From Shimia sp. (GTDB lineage Bacteria; Pseudomonadota; Alphaproteobacteria; Rhodobacterales; Rhodobacteraceae): a stretch of DNA of 64,000 nucleotides. Below, piece after piece: positions 9,738-18,945 of the stretch. The stretch covers positions 186,001 through 250,000 of the forward strand of contig NZ_JAKVCW010000004.1 of the NCBI RefSeq assembly GCF_022448905.1. Direction: 5' to 3'. The notes under the pieces are model-generated. The model saw only the letters and a list, made by a program, of their open reading frames with translations. It ran no database searches and was not told where the DNA came from. Every line of letters starts with the position of its first letter. The first letter of the stretch is position 1. A program made the translations under genes and the position numbers.

Positions 9738-10181
9738 ATGCATCGCTTGATCACATTTGGAACGAGCCTGTCACTTGTCTTGAGCCTGGCCGCCTGTACC
9801 GAGTTCAGCACCATGTATCAGGTTGGCAAAACCAAAACCGAACACAATGTTGACCAGGCACAGTGTAATCGGCAAGCAGCGGATCGGTTCCCGCCGCGCA
9901 TCGTCACCGACTGGTGGCCAATTTATAACGCGGAAGGCCGCGTCGTTGGCCAGCGCCCCGAAAGCTACGACATCAACGAGGGGCCGCGCTATACTGAGGT
10001 GCGCAATTGTATGAACGCGCGCGGGTATCAGCGTGTGACTATCCCTTACTGTACGGACGAACAGTTGGCTGGTCGCTCCTTTGCGCCGCTCACTGTGGCG
10101 CCCACGCTAACCCCAAACATCTGCGGCCTGCGTAAGCAAGGTGGCGGCCGCGTGATCATCGATCTCAACAAGCCGCTGTAA
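9738..10181 (+). CDS. small lipoprotein, paralogue B
   Basis: A 147-residue predicted lipoprotein with lipobox SLAAC. It shares CTDEQLAGRSFA and the ending RVIIDLNKPL with the preceding gene but lacks its Gly/Trp-rich middle. Four cysteines besides the lipidated one (CNR, CMNARGY, CTDE, ICGLR) have counterparts in the paralogue and could form disulfides in the periplasm. It begins 15 bp after the first gene and is probably co-transcribed. A strong hairpin follows its stop codon. Function unknown. Confidence 0.75.
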   Translation: MHRLITFGTSLSLVLSLAACTEFSTMYQVGKTKTEHNVDQAQCNRQAADRFPPRIVTDWWPIYNAEGRVVGQRPESYDINEGPRYTEVRNCMNARGYQRVTIPYCTDEQLAGRSFAPLTVAPTLTPNICGLRKQGGGRVIIDLNKPL

Positions 10182-10190
10182 GCAAAATGC

Positions 10191-10214
10191 AGAGGCTGGG
10201 CTTACCCAGCCTCT
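10191..10214. terminator. 10-bp perfect hairpin between convergent lipoprotein and ntrX genes
   Basis: AGAGGCTGGG, a CTTA loop, then CCCAGCCTCT. It overlaps the last ntrX codons. Read on the minus strand it is followed after 2 nt by a short T run, so it probably terminates ntrX; on the plus strand there is no T run. Confidence 0.55.
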
Positions 10215-11623
10215 CGCGCTTCCTCTTCTTCACCAGTCACATGCGCCACACGTGTGCCTGCCTTGTTGGAGGTCACCACACCCAAAGACTTCAGCTTGCG
10301 GTGCAGTGCGCTGCGCTCCATGCCAACAAAGCTGGCAGTGCGGCTGATATTGCCGCCAAACCGGTTTATCTGCGTCAGCAGGTACTCCCGCTCAAAGGCT
10401 TCCCGCGCCTCGCGCAATGGCAAGGTCGCCAACGCACCGGACAGCACGACTCGCCCTTCTTCCGCTGGCGCATCGCTTTCCCCCGGCAACTCTCGGCACT
10501 CAATCGGCCCTTGCCCGTCACCTAGGATCAGCACCCGCTCAATCAAGTTCTTCAACTGACGCACATTGCCCGGCCACACCATGGTCTGCATCAACGCCGC
10601 CGCATCCGCGCTCAGCTCACGCAGCGGCAAACCCTGCGCATCATTCAGCTGCGCAAGGAAATAGGCCGCCAGGGCTGGAATATCCTCCCGCCGCTCTTCC
10701 AAAGACGGCACCGAGATCGGCACCACATTCAACCGGTGATACAACTCTTCCCGGAAAGTCCCCGCGTCAATCGCTTGTTTTAGGTTGCGGTTTGTCGAGG
10801 AAATCACCCGCAAATCAACCCGCACTTTCTTTGCGCCGCCCACACGGGTAAACTGCTGATCCACCAGCACCCGCAGGATTTTGCTCTGCGCTGCCAGCGG
10901 CATATCCGCCACTTCGTCAAAGTAGATCACGCCGCCGTTGGCCTGCTCCAACAGACCGGTCTCAACACCGCGCTCCGCGCTCTCGCGACCAAACAGGATC
11001 TCCTCCACCCGATCCGGGTCCATGCCGGCGCAAGACACCGTGACAAACGCCGCTCCCGCTCGGTTGGAATTCGCGTGAATGTAGCGCGCCGCCACATCCT
11101 TCCCGACTCCCGCCGGACCGGTCAGCATCACCCGTCCGTTGGAACGCGTGACCTTGTCCAACTGCGAAATCATGCCCCGGAAAGCGGCACTCTCGCCGAT
11201 CAGCTCCGCTGGCTTGCTGTCCTGCCGCTTCAGCTCTGTGTTCTCACGGCGCAGGCGGCTGGTCTCCATCGCGCGTTTGATCACCACCAAAAGCTGGTCA
11301 ATGTTGAACGGCTTCTCGATGAAATCATAAGCGCCCTGTTTGATCGCCGCGACCGCAATCTCAATGTTGCCATGCCCCGAGATGATCACCACCGGCACTT
11401 CCGGATAGTCGTTTTTCACTGCCTTTAGGATGTCTATGCCATCCATATTGCTGTCTTTGAGCCAGATATCGAGGATCATCAACGCCGGTTGCGCGCTGGT
11501 CACCTCCGCCATGGCGTCATCCGAGTTGCCCGCAAGCCGGGTGGTGTAGCCTTCGTCCTTCAAAATATCCGAAATCAACTCCCGGATATCGCGTTCGTCA
11601 TCTACGATCAGGATGTCACTCAT
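10202..11623 (-). CDS. ntrX: NtrX response regulator (AAA+ type)
   Basis: A 473-residue regulator: receiver domain with phospho-acceptor Asp52, central AAA+ domain (Walker A GPAGVGK at about 169-175; Walker B VIYFDEVAD), and a C-terminal Fis-type helix-turn-helix (NISRTASFVGMERSALHRKL). In place of the sigma-54 contact loop GAFTGA it has ESAERGVETG at about 214-223, so it is unlikely to activate sigma-54 promoters, as reported for many alphaproteobacterial NtrX. It overlaps ntrY by 4 bp. NtrYX responds to nitrogen and redox/envelope state in relatives. Confidence 0.93.
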   Translation of the reverse strand: MSDILIVDDERDIRELISDILKDEGYTTRLAGNSDDAMAEVTSAQPALMILDIWLKDSNMDGIDILKAVKNDYPEVPVVIISGHGNIEIAVAAIKQGAYDFIEKPFNIDQLLVVIKRAMETSRLRRENTELKRQDSKPAELIGESAAFRGMISQLDKVTRSNGRVMLTGPAGVGKDVAARYIHANSNRAGAAFVTVSCAGMDPDRVEEILFGRESAERGVETGLLEQANGGVIYFDEVADMPLAAQSKILRVLVDQQFTRVGGAKKVRVDLRVISSTNRNLKQAIDAGTFREELYHRLNVVPISVPSLEERREDIPALAAYFLAQLNDAQGLPLRELSADAAALMQTMVWPGNVRQLKNLIERVLILGDGQGPIECRELPGESDAPAEEGRVVLSGALATLPLREAREAFEREYLLTQINRFGGNISRTASFVGMERSALHRKLKSLGVVTSNKAGTRVAHVTGEEEEAREAG

Positions 11624-13884
11624 AATACTCGCTCGCTCTCTTTGGATTCCCTCACAGCCACAGCCTGCTGAGTCAGCGGCAGCCGAACTTCGGCCATCGC
11701 ACCTGCGTGGGAATTGTTGTCAAACACCGGCGCATCCAGCAGCGCGAGCTGCCCTCCGTGTTCTTCGATGATCTTTTTCACAATCGGGAGACCAAGCCCC
11801 GTGCCCTTGTCCCGCGTGGTGACATAAGGCTCAAACAACCGCGCGCGGTCCTCCGGCAGACCAATGCCGTTGTCCGCAATCCGCACCACCGCTTGATCCA
11901 CGTCCCGGACCAAACTCACATGTATTTCCGGCACAAACCCGTCAGGTACACCTTTTTCTTGCAAGGTTTCAATGGCTTCTCCAGCGTTCTTGATCAAATT
12001 GGTCAAGGCCTGAGAAATCATCGTCGCATCCAGATCCGCCGCCATCGGCCCTTTGCAAATGTCCCGTTCAAACCGCACCTCTGGCTGCCCTGCCTCTTGC
12101 AAAAGCACGGCACCAGACACCAGTTCCACCACCTCAACCGACTTATGCTCCGGCTCAGGCATCCGCGCAAATTTGGAAAACTCATCCACAATCCGACGCA
12201 GGTCGTTGGTTTGGCGTACAATGACCTCGGTCATCTGCTCAAGCTGATCGCTCTCTTCGCCCACCTTGCTGGCAAATTTGCGCCGAATGCGCTCCGCACT
12301 CAGCTGGATGGGCGTCAGCGGGTTTTTGATCTCGTGCGCAATCCGACGCGCCACATCGCCCCAGGCCGCCATGCGCTGCGCCGTCACAAGGTCGGTCACA
12401 TCGTCAAACGCCACCACATAGCCCTCAAGCGAGCCATCATCGCGCCGCCGGGTCGACATGCGCACCAAAAGGTTTTCCAACCGGCCAGACCGGCTGACCT
12501 TCACCTCTTCCTGCGCCACTTCTTTACCGCTGGATTGCAACTCTTCCAGCAAAGGTCCAAACTCCGGCACCGCCAGCGTCAGCGGCATCTCTTGCCGATC
12601 TTCGTCCCAATCCAACAGGCGCTGGGCGGAACGGTTCACAAAGGCCACCTTGCCTTCGCTGTCTAGCCCCACAACGCCAGAGGTCACGGAGCTCAACACC
12701 GAGTCAAACATCCGCCGCCGCCGATCAATCTGCCGGGTGTTGTCCAACAACGTCTCGCGCTGCGCTTTCAACTGCCGCGTCATCTGGTTGAAGTACCGGC
12801 TCAGCATGGCGATTTCGTCGTCGCCATCCTCTTCGATAACCCGCACGTCTAGATCACCAGCACCCACGCGCTGCGCCGCGCCGGTCAACCGACCCACTGG
12901 CCGCGACAACCGTTCCGCAAACCACATGCCCATCCAGATCGCCGCCAAAACAAGGATCAGCGCAAAACCCAAATAGATCATGCCAAACTCAAACAGCCGC
13001 TGTCCGCGCTCGCTTTCCAGCTGCGAATACAGCCGGGCACTGGCCTGCGTGTCGTCTAGAAGCTGGAAGATCTCAGCATCCACCTCGCGGCTAATATACA
13101 GGAACCGGTCCAGGAACGCGTCCAGCCGCACCAGCGCCCGCATCTCGTTGTTATCCAAATCGCGAATGATCACCGAGCCTTCGTCAATCGCCACCTGCAT
13201 GTCCGCCTCAGAGGGCTTCTCATAATCAAACAGGTAGGACCGTTCGCCGCGCGCCTGAATCTCACCGGCACTGTCGATCACAAAGGCTTCTTTCAGACCG
13301 CGCTGAATTTGCACCTGACCAGAGGCCAGCAACACGCGCACTTCTCCGGCATCCAAACCAAAGCTGCGCCGCTTGTTCTCGTTGAGGAAGTCCGCCAGCA
13401 ACCCGGCGTCTTCTTCCAGCCCTTCGATGTGTTCCTGCTCATAGGCCTGCGCCGCCGACAGGGAATTGCCAACAACCTGCCTCACCCGCTCACTGAACCA
13501 GCCTTCAAGACCGATGTTCAGCGTCAATCCAGCAAACACCGCCACGGTCACCGCCGGCACCAACGCCAGGAGTGCAAAGGCCCCTGTCAGCCGCAAATGC
13601 AACCGTGAACCAACCGATTTTGCCCGTCGCGAAGCAATGGCCCGCATGACGTTTTGCAACACCAAAGTTGCCACCACGAGCACATAGACAAGATCAGCTA
13701 AAAGAATCGCCCGCAGGCCGTTGGAAGACGCGCCAAGGTCAAACGGACCCAACACAAGGAAGGTCGCAAGCGCCAGTACCGGCCCCAGCACCACCAACCC
13801 CAAAGTTGCGGCATTCTGGACACGCCTCTGCCTGCGAAGACGCTGAAAACGCGCCCAATGACTGGTCACTGTCCGGCTAGACAC
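11620..13884 (-). CDS. ntrY: NtrY sensor histidine kinase
   Basis: A 754-residue membrane kinase. Two N-terminal transmembrane helices (about 27-90) and a third near 100-130 precede a periplasmic sensing region; a further helix near 300, a HAMP domain (RLSRPVGRLTGAAQRV), a PAS domain, the H-box [13 protein letters not shown], the N-box LIKNAGEA and G-boxes DNGIGLP and GTGLGLPIVKKI follow. It phosphorylates NtrX, encoded directly downstream with a 4-bp overlap. A 120-bp gap separates it from ntrC, so it may have its own promoter. Confidence 0.94.
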   Translation of the reverse strand: MSSRTVTSHWARFQRLRRQRRVQNAATLGLVVLGPVLALATFLVLGPFDLGASSNGLRAILLADLVYVLVVATLVLQNVMRAIASRRAKSVGSRLHLRLTGAFALLALVPAVTVAVFAGLTLNIGLEGWFSERVRQVVGNSLSAAQAYEQEHIEGLEEDAGLLADFLNENKRRSFGLDAGEVRVLLASGQVQIQRGLKEAFVIDSAGEIQARGERSYLFDYEKPSEADMQVAIDEGSVIIRDLDNNEMRALVRLDAFLDRFLYISREVDAEIFQLLDDTQASARLYSQLESERGQRLFEFGMIYLGFALILVLAAIWMGMWFAERLSRPVGRLTGAAQRVGAGDLDVRVIEEDGDDEIAMLSRYFNQMTRQLKAQRETLLDNTRQIDRRRRMFDSVLSSVTSGVVGLDSEGKVAFVNRSAQRLLDWDEDRQEMPLTLAVPEFGPLLEELQSSGKEVAQEEVKVSRSGRLENLLVRMSTRRRDDGSLEGYVVAFDDVTDLVTAQRMAAWGDVARRIAHEIKNPLTPIQLSAERIRRKFASKVGEESDQLEQMTEVIVRQTNDLRRIVDEFSKFARMPEPEHKSVEVVELVSGAVLLQEAGQPEVRFERDICKGPMAADLDATMISQALTNLIKNAGEAIETLQEKGVPDGFVPEIHVSLVRDVDQAVVRIADNGIGLPEDRARLFEPYVTTRDKGTGLGLPIVKKIIEEHGGQLALLDAPVFDNNSHAGAMAEVRLPLTQQAVAVRESKESERVL

Positions 13885-14004
13885 CCGACTTCCTCAATTG
13901 ATTTGGTGCCGCTCTCGCGGCCCACCGCCATATTCTGTGTCGCGTTCTAAGCCCCGACTCTTTTTCTCGGAGTGCGGCCCGCGCGCCACGCTTATGTGGC
14001 CTTT

Positions 14005-15369
14005 TTACATCAATTTGCGGCGGCGTGTCACGTGAATATCCAAATCCGTGATTTTTTTACGAAGCGTATTCCGGTTGATCCCCAACAAATCGGCACATTT
14101 CGCCTGATTGCCCCCTGTCGCATCCAAAGCGATCTCAATGAGAGGCAATTCAATCTCCCGCAGGATTCGCGCGTAGAGCCCCGCCGGTGGCAGCATATTG
14201 CCATGCAGATCAAAATACCGCCGCAGATGCCGCGCCACAGAGGCCGACAGTTTTTCGCTGTCATCACCACCCAAAAGCGGCCCCGCCTGCGGCTGCGCCC
14301 CCAGCATCATTTCCGCCTCGCCGCGCGTGACCTCCTCGGCCTGCGCGGTCAGCACCAACCGCCGCACCGCGTTTTCCAACTGCCGCACATTGCCCGGCCA
14401 GCTATAGGCGCGGAACAACTCCATCGCCTCATCCGAGAACACCCGCATCGGCGCGCCTTCCCGCTCTGCCCGATTGAGGAAGTGCTCCACCAGCAACGGA
14501 ATGTCGTCCACACGCTCGCGCAGTGCTGGCACATGGATCGCCGCGCCGTTCAAACGGTAATAGAGATCCTGTCGCACGGACCCACTGTCCATCGCTGCGT
14601 TCAAATTCACCTGGCTGGTCGCCATAAATCGCGGATTGTGCTCGCCGGGCGTGTCCATCATGCGCACAATGCGGGCCTGAACCTCGTCATCAATGTCGCC
14701 AATCTCGTCAAACAGAATGGTACCACCCTTGGCCTTGGCAAGAACCTTCGCAGGCCCCTCCAGATCACTCAAATCCGCCGCATTGACCACCACAAACGGA
14801 AGGTTCCGGCGATCCGAGAAGTCGTGTATCTCTTTCGCAATCAAGGACTTGCCCGTTCCACTTTCGCCAGAAATCAACACCGGTAAATCGGTGTTCATCA
14901 CCCGCGCCACCAAGCGATAGAGCGCCTGCATCGCCGGTGTGCGCCCCACCAGAGGCAGCTCATCCGGCCGCTCATCTTCCGCCACCGGCGCAGACGGCGC
15001 CCGCCGCTTCTGCTCCAGCGCCTTACCCGTGCGCTTCATCAGATCTGGCAGGTCAAACGGCTTGGGCAGATAGTCATACGCCTCGGCCTCTGCGGCTTGA
15101 ATGGCCGTCATGATGGTGTTCTGCGCCGAGATCACGATCACTGGCAGGCCAGGGCGATCCTCGGAAATCTTCGGCAGCATCTCCAGGCCATTGCCATCTG
15201 GCATCATCACATCGGTGATGACCACATCGCCTTTGCCTTCGCCAACCCAGCGCATCAGTGTGGTCAGAGACGACGTGGCATGCACCTTGCATCCCGCCCG
15301 CGTGAGTGCCTGCGTCAAAACCGTGCGGATTGTGCGATCATCATCTGCAACCAGAACCGTGCCATCCAT
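14005..15369 (-). CDS. ntrC: NtrC response regulator lacking the GAFTGA loop
   Basis: A 454-residue nitrogen regulator: receiver with Asp53, AAA+ domain with Walker A GESGTGK at 168-174 and Walker [12 protein letters not shown] at 215-225, and a Fis-type DNA-binding domain ([18 protein letters not shown]). Only about 14 residues lie between the NAADL strand (about 196-200) and Walker B, so the segment holding GAFTGA in sigma-54 activators is deleted outright. In Rhodobacter capsulatus NtrC has the same loss and works with the housekeeping RNA polymerase; I infer the same here. It overlaps ntrB by 1 bp and is phosphorylated by NtrB. Confidence 0.96.
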   Translation of the reverse strand: MDGTVLVADDDRTIRTVLTQALTRAGCKVHATSSLTTLMRWVGEGKGDVVITDVMMPDGNGLEMLPKISEDRPGLPVIVISAQNTIMTAIQAAEAEAYDYLPKPFDLPDLMKRTGKALEQKRRAPSAPVAEDERPDELPLVGRTPAMQALYRLVARVMNTDLPVLISGESGTGKSLIAKEIHDFSDRRNLPFVVVNAADLSDLEGPAKVLAKAKGGTILFDEIGDIDDEVQARIVRMMDTPGEHNPRFMATSQVNLNAAMDSGSVRQDLYYRLNGAAIHVPALRERVDDIPLLVEHFLNRAEREGAPMRVFSDEAMELFRAYSWPGNVRQLENAVRRLVLTAQAEEVTRGEAEMMLGAQPQAGPLLGGDDSEKLSASVARHLRRYFDLHGNMLPPAGLYARILREIELPLIEIALDATGGNQAKCADLLGINRNTLRKKITDLDIHVTRRRKLM

Positions 15370-16454
15370 CAGAGGCTCTCCTCATATGCTTTGAGTGTGT
15401 CTTTGCTTGCCCGCGGAAGCGAGAGTTTGAACACCGTGCGCCCGGGCACGGAATCCACTGTGATCATGCCGCCATGATCGGAAATGATTTTGCTGACCAA
15501 GGCGAGGCCCAGCCCGGTGCCGTTTTCCCGACCGGAGACAAAGGGATCAAACACGTCCCCCTTGAGGTCATCCGGCAGGCCAGGCCCATCATCAATGATC
15601 TCAATTTGCAATGGCAACGGCTGCCCGGTGCCATCCGCCCGCCGCAGACGGAAGCTGTGCTCGTAGTAAGTCCGAATGCGAATTATGCCAGACTTTCCAG
15701 CCGCTTCGCTAGCGTTCTTCAGGAGATTCAAAACCACTTGCAGCAGTTGGTCTGCATCTCCCTCAGCAGGCGGCAAGGACGGATCATAGTCCTCGATAAT
15801 CTGCATATGCGCACCATAGCTCACCAGCGCAGAGCGCCGCGCACGGTCCAGCACATCGTGGATGTTCACCGGCTTGCGCTGCGGCAGCGACAAATTGCCG
15901 AACTGCTCCACCTGCTCCAGCAGCTTCACAATCCGGCGGCTTTCCTCAACGATGAGGTCGGTCAGCTCCAGATCATCCGGGCTCAAGTTCATCGACAAAA
16001 GCTGCGCCGCGCCGGTGATCCCCGCCAAGGGGTTCTTGATCTCATGCGCCAGCATCTCCGCCATGCCAATTGCCGATTTGGCCGAGGATTTCACCGAATG
16101 GCTGCGGGTCATCCGTCCGGCCAATTCCCGACTGGAGATCAGGAACAACATCTCCCCCGGCGCATCTGCCAGCGGCGCGATCTGCAGGTTACACTGCACC
16201 GGAGGTCCGTCGCCTGTGCCAATGTCCGCATCATTCACAAACAGCGGCGTGCCGTGTTCCCGCGCCCGGTGAAACGCTTCCTCAAGCGGCGCATCAATCA
16301 TCACCTTGTCCCAGATCGGCTGCCCCACCATGGACTTGGAGGAGGCATTCAAAAACATCTCCGCCGCTGGATTGATCCGCAGGATCACATCGGTTTCGTC
16401 CACCACCAGCGCGGGCACCGGCAAGCTGCTCCAAATCGGGTTCTGCGCGCTCAT
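15369..16454 (-). CDS. ntrB: NtrB nitrogen sensor kinase/phosphatase
   Basis: A 361-residue soluble kinase: N-terminal PAS domain (about 10-110), H-box [15 protein letters not shown] with phospho-acceptor His137, N-box NLLKNASEA, and G-boxes DDGPGLP and [12 protein letters not shown]. It controls NtrC phosphorylation in response to PII proteins. It is translationally coupled at both ends (4-bp overlap with dusB, 1-bp with ntrC). No PII gene is in the window. Confidence 0.95.
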   Translation of the reverse strand: MSAQNPIWSSLPVPALVVDETDVILRINPAAEMFLNASSKSMVGQPIWDKVMIDAPLEEAFHRAREHGTPLFVNDADIGTGDGPPVQCNLQIAPLADAPGEMLFLISSRELAGRMTRSHSVKSSAKSAIGMAEMLAHEIKNPLAGITGAAQLLSMNLSPDDLELTDLIVEESRRIVKLLEQVEQFGNLSLPQRKPVNIHDVLDRARRSALVSYGAHMQIIEDYDPSLPPAEGDADQLLQVVLNLLKNASEAAGKSGIIRIRTYYEHSFRLRRADGTGQPLPLQIEIIDDGPGLPDDLKGDVFDPFVSGRENGTGLGLALVSKIISDHGGMITVDSVPGRTVFKLSLPRASKDTLKAYEESL

Positions 16455-17461
16455 GCCGCCTCTCCATCGCTTGGGATGTCGTTTGTGGGCACCAGGGCAT
16501 CGACCAAAAGCGCCATCACTTCGTCTGTGTCGCGGCTGGTCTGCACCCTACGGCGCAACACGGCCTCTGTGCCCACATGATCCATGTACCACCCCAGATG
16601 TTTGCGGGCGACGCGCAGCCCCAAATCCACGCCGTAAAACGACAGCATCGCGTCATAGTGCCCCTGCACCATCTCCACCAAAGCCTGCCCTATGGGCTCT
16701 TCTGGCGCGTCACCGCCAAACAGCTCCGCCGCCATCTGCGCCAGCAACCATGGCTTTCCTTGTGCCCCGCGCCCCACCATGACGCCATCTGCGCCGGACG
16801 CCGCCAGCGCCGCTTTGGCTGTGGCCACATCCATAATGTCGCCATTGGCAATCACCGGGATCGACACAACGTCCTTCACGCCTTTGATCGCCGCCCAATC
16901 CGCGGACCCTTTGTAAAACTGACACCGCGTGCGCCCGTGAATGGTCAACATCTGAACCCCGGCGTTTTCCGCCCGCTGCGCCAGCTCCGGCGCATTTAGC
17001 ATATTGTCGTCCCACCCCAGCCGCGTCTTGAGCGTCACCGGAATCTCCACCGCGCCCACAACCGCCTCGATCAGCGTCAGCGCGTGGTCCAAATCTTTCA
17101 TCAAGGCTGATCCGCTGGCTCCGGCCCCACTGGCGCTGGTCACCTTCTTCGCCGGACAGCCCATGTTGATGTCAATCAACGTGGCGCCATTGGCCTCCAC
17201 CTGCCGGGCCGCTTCTGCCATCCAATGCGCCTCGCGCCCGGCAAGCTGCACCGATGTGGTGGCGTCCCCGAATCCCAGTTCCGCCCGCTCACGCACACCT
17301 GGCTTGGCCTGCACCATCTCCTGACTTGCGACCATCTCGCTCACCACCAATCCAGCGCCAAAACTGCCCACCAGATCGCGGAACGGGCGATCGGTGATTC
17401 CCGCCAGCGGCGCCAGAAAAACAGGGGGTGTCAGAGTGAGATGTGCGACTTGAACGGTCAC
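16451..17461 (-). CDS. dusB: tRNA-dihydrouridine synthase DusB (NifR3)
   Basis: A 336-residue flavoenzyme with a TIM-barrel fold: [16 protein letters not shown] near the N-terminus, catalytic cysteine in [12 protein letters not shown]/tRNA-binding [13 protein letters not shown] and VIANGDI. It reduces uridines in the tRNA D-loop. It is the first gene of the dusB-ntrB-ntrC operon, the classical nifR3 position. A GTG start at 17461 is used, with AAGGA about 8 nt upstream. The longer open frames over the start are not supported. Confidence 0.94.
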   Translation of the reverse strand: MTVQVAHLTLTPPVFLAPLAGITDRPFRDLVGSFGAGLVVSEMVASQEMVQAKPGVRERAELGFGDATTSVQLAGREAHWMAEAARQVEANGATLIDINMGCPAKKVTSASGAGASGSALMKDLDHALTLIEAVVGAVEIPVTLKTRLGWDDNMLNAPELAQRAENAGVQMLTIHGRTRCQFYKGSADWAAIKGVKDVVSIPVIANGDIMDVATAKAALAASGADGVMVGRGAQGKPWLLAQMAAELFGGDAPEEPIGQALVEMVQGHYDAMLSFYGVDLGLRVARKHLGWYMDHVGTEAVLRRRVQTSRDTDEVMALLVDALVPTNDIPSDGEAA

Positions 17462-17542
17462 GTGCCTAATCCTTGTGCAGTGCCCTCGGCGTATCTGACC
17501 TCTTGGTCAAACTCAAACAAATCACCGGGGATTTTGGTCATT

Positions 17543-17570
17543 ATTGTAGCAGTTTTTGGCGTATGCTCAA
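17543..17570 (-). promoter_or_regulatory. candidate promoter of the dusB-ntrBC operon
   Basis: On the minus strand, a -35-like TTGAGC (17565-17570) and a -10-like TACAAT (17543-17548) are separated by 16 nt, inside a locally AT-rich stretch. Transcription would start near 17536, leaving a leader of about 75 nt before the dusB GTG. Pattern match only. Confidence 0.45.
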
Positions 17571-17829
17571 AAAATAAGCAGTCAACAAGGGTCAATTGCC
17601 ACTCCGACGTGCAGGTTCTACATACACCCGCGCGCCAGCACACACCAAAAGCCCCCGGCCATTCTCCGGCGGAGACACGCCGACCTACGGCTGGAAAGTC
17701 TGCAAAAGCACCGCCGCACGGCCTTGGCCAATGCCCAAGCAGTCTGCTAAAGCCAAAACGAGCAAAAATTGGCATTTCTGGCCGCACATAAGGACTTGCC
17801 GCAATCACAACGGCAGCATTGGAGACAGC
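17571..17829. other. intergenic stretch between the dusB promoter and pgpA; no gene recognised
   Basis: Together with the promoter region this makes a 368-bp gap between divergent dusB and pgpA. Open frames crossing it have unconvincing composition (Arg/Thr/Lys/Pro mixtures) and no recognisable motif. I find no tRNA, no long hairpin and no trace of ispD or ispF. A GGAGACAG ribosome-binding site for pgpA lies at its right end. Confidence 0.5.
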
Positions 17830-18312
17830 ATGATCCGCATGATCACAACATTCTTTGGCGTCGGCCGCCTGCCCGCCGCTCCTGGCACCTGGGGCTCTTT
17901 GGCCGCCCTGATCATCGGCTGGGCTGCGGCGCATTTTGTCGGTGTCTGGCTGCTGGCCATCCTCACCGCGCTCGCTATTGTGGTCGGCATGTGGGCCTGT
18001 ATCCTGGATCTGGCGGATCGCCCCACCGAAGATCCTTCCGAAATTGTGATCGACGAAGTCGCTGGCATGTGGATTGCCCTGCTGTTCCCTGCCGTGGCCT
18101 TTGCCATGCGCGATATGTCCATGGTTTGGCCCGGCCCAGTTGCCGCCTTCCTATTTTTCCGACTCTTTGACATTAAGAAACCCTGGCTGGTGGGCAAAGC
18201 CGACCAACGCCACGACCCCATCGGCGTTATGCTGGATGACATCTGGGCCGGTCTGTTTGCGGGCCTCGCCACCCTGGCCGCCGCGGCGCTCTATCATATC
18301 GTGTTGATCTGA
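17830..18312 (+). CDS. pgpA: phosphatidylglycerophosphatase A
   Basis: A 160-residue inner-membrane enzyme that removes the phosphate from phosphatidylglycerol phosphate. It begins in the family way (FFGVGRLPAAPGTWGSLAAL), carries the EIVIDEVAGMW acidic motif near residue 75, and ends with the RLFDIKKPW / GVMLDDIWAG segments. The ATG at 17830 with GGAGACAG just upstream is chosen over a long in-frame extension of poor composition. It overlaps the next gene by one base. Confidence 0.93.
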   Translation: MIRMITTFFGVGRLPAAPGTWGSLAALIIGWAAAHFVGVWLLAILTALAIVVGMWACILDLADRPTEDPSEIVIDEVAGMWIALLFPAVAFAMRDMSMVWPGPVAAFLFFRLFDIKKPWLVGKADQRHDPIGVMLDDIWAGLFAGLATLAAAALYHIVLI

Positions 18313-18785
18313 TGGTGGACGTCGCACACCTCCTGCAAGCCTGCCGTGACGCCAACCTGCGCGTAGCGACAGCCGAAAGCTGCACTGCAGGTATGGTCGC
18401 TGCCGCCCTGACCGACATCGCAGGCAGCTCGGACGTCTTTGAACGCGGATTTGTGACCTACACCAACCTTGCCAAAACCGAGATGCTTGGCGTGCGCGAG
18501 GCCACTCTGGCGGCTGTTGGGGCCGTAAGTGAAGAGGTCGCACGGGAAATGGCGCTCGGCGCTCTGGTGAATTCTGACGCACAATTGTCCGTCTCCATCA
18601 CCGGCATTGCTGGCCCGGGCGGCTCGGAGTTCAAACCCGAGGGTCGTGTCTGTTTTGGCATCGCCACGCGAACCGACTGCACCACAGAAACCGTCGAATT
18701 TGGCGCGCTGGGCCGCAAAAACGTGCGAGAAGCGGCGCGGAATCACGCTTTGGCGCTGCTTTTTAAGGCTGCCTGCGCAAAGTGA
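18312..18785 (+). CDS. CinA C-terminal family nicotinamide-nucleotide amidohydrolase
   Basis: A 157-residue stand-alone CinA-C domain protein. ATAESCTAGMVAAALTDIAGSS and the later SITGIAGPGG are the family signatures; they match the PncC type, which deamidates nicotinamide mononucleotide to nicotinate mononucleotide in NAD salvage. The N-terminal COG1058 domain of full-length CinA is absent. It is coupled to pgpA (1-bp overlap) and followed by a terminator. Confident of the family, less so of the exact activity. Confidence 0.88.
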   Translation: MVDVAHLLQACRDANLRVATAESCTAGMVAAALTDIAGSSDVFERGFVTYTNLAKTEMLGVREATLAAVGAVSEEVAREMALGALVNSDAQLSVSITGIAGPGGSEFKPEGRVCFGIATRTDCTTETVEFGALGRKNVREAARNHALALLFKAACAK

Positions 18786-18793
18786 CGCCATTT

Positions 18794-18826
18794 TAGGCGG
18801 CACCCCACGTTTTCCGCCTATTTTTT
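18794..18826 (+). terminator. terminator after the CinA-family gene
   Basis: TAGGCGG (18794-18800) pairs with CCGCCTA (18814-18820), followed directly by six T residues. A good intrinsic terminator for pgpA and the CinA-type gene. Confidence 0.75.
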
Positions 18827-18892
18827 ATACAGCTTGCAAAATGCCCTGATTTAAGGCGCTTTGAAGACCCTTCAGCCTTTGTTCTGTGCAGT

Positions 18893-18914
18893 TTTTCCGC
18901 TTTTTGGCGGAAAA
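18893..18914 (+). promoter_or_regulatory. hairpin in the amtB leader
   Basis: A perfect 8-bp inverted repeat TTTTCCGC / GCGGAAAA with a 6-nt loop lies 31 bp before the amtB start. It has no T run after it, so it is not a plain terminator; it could be an operator or an mRNA leader structure. I see no sigma-54 (GG-N10-GC) element in the region. Confidence 0.35.
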
Positions 18915-18945
18915 CCACCACTCACGGGACAAAGAGGAAAGAAAT

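Noticed and set aside
17458-17541. Short leader peptide overlapping the dusB start (GTGA overlap)
   Set aside because: Its ATG directly abuts the -10-like element, so it would not be on the transcript from that promoter.
18786-18945. Sigma-54 promoter for amtB
   Set aside because: No GG-N10-GC element with the right flanks is present.
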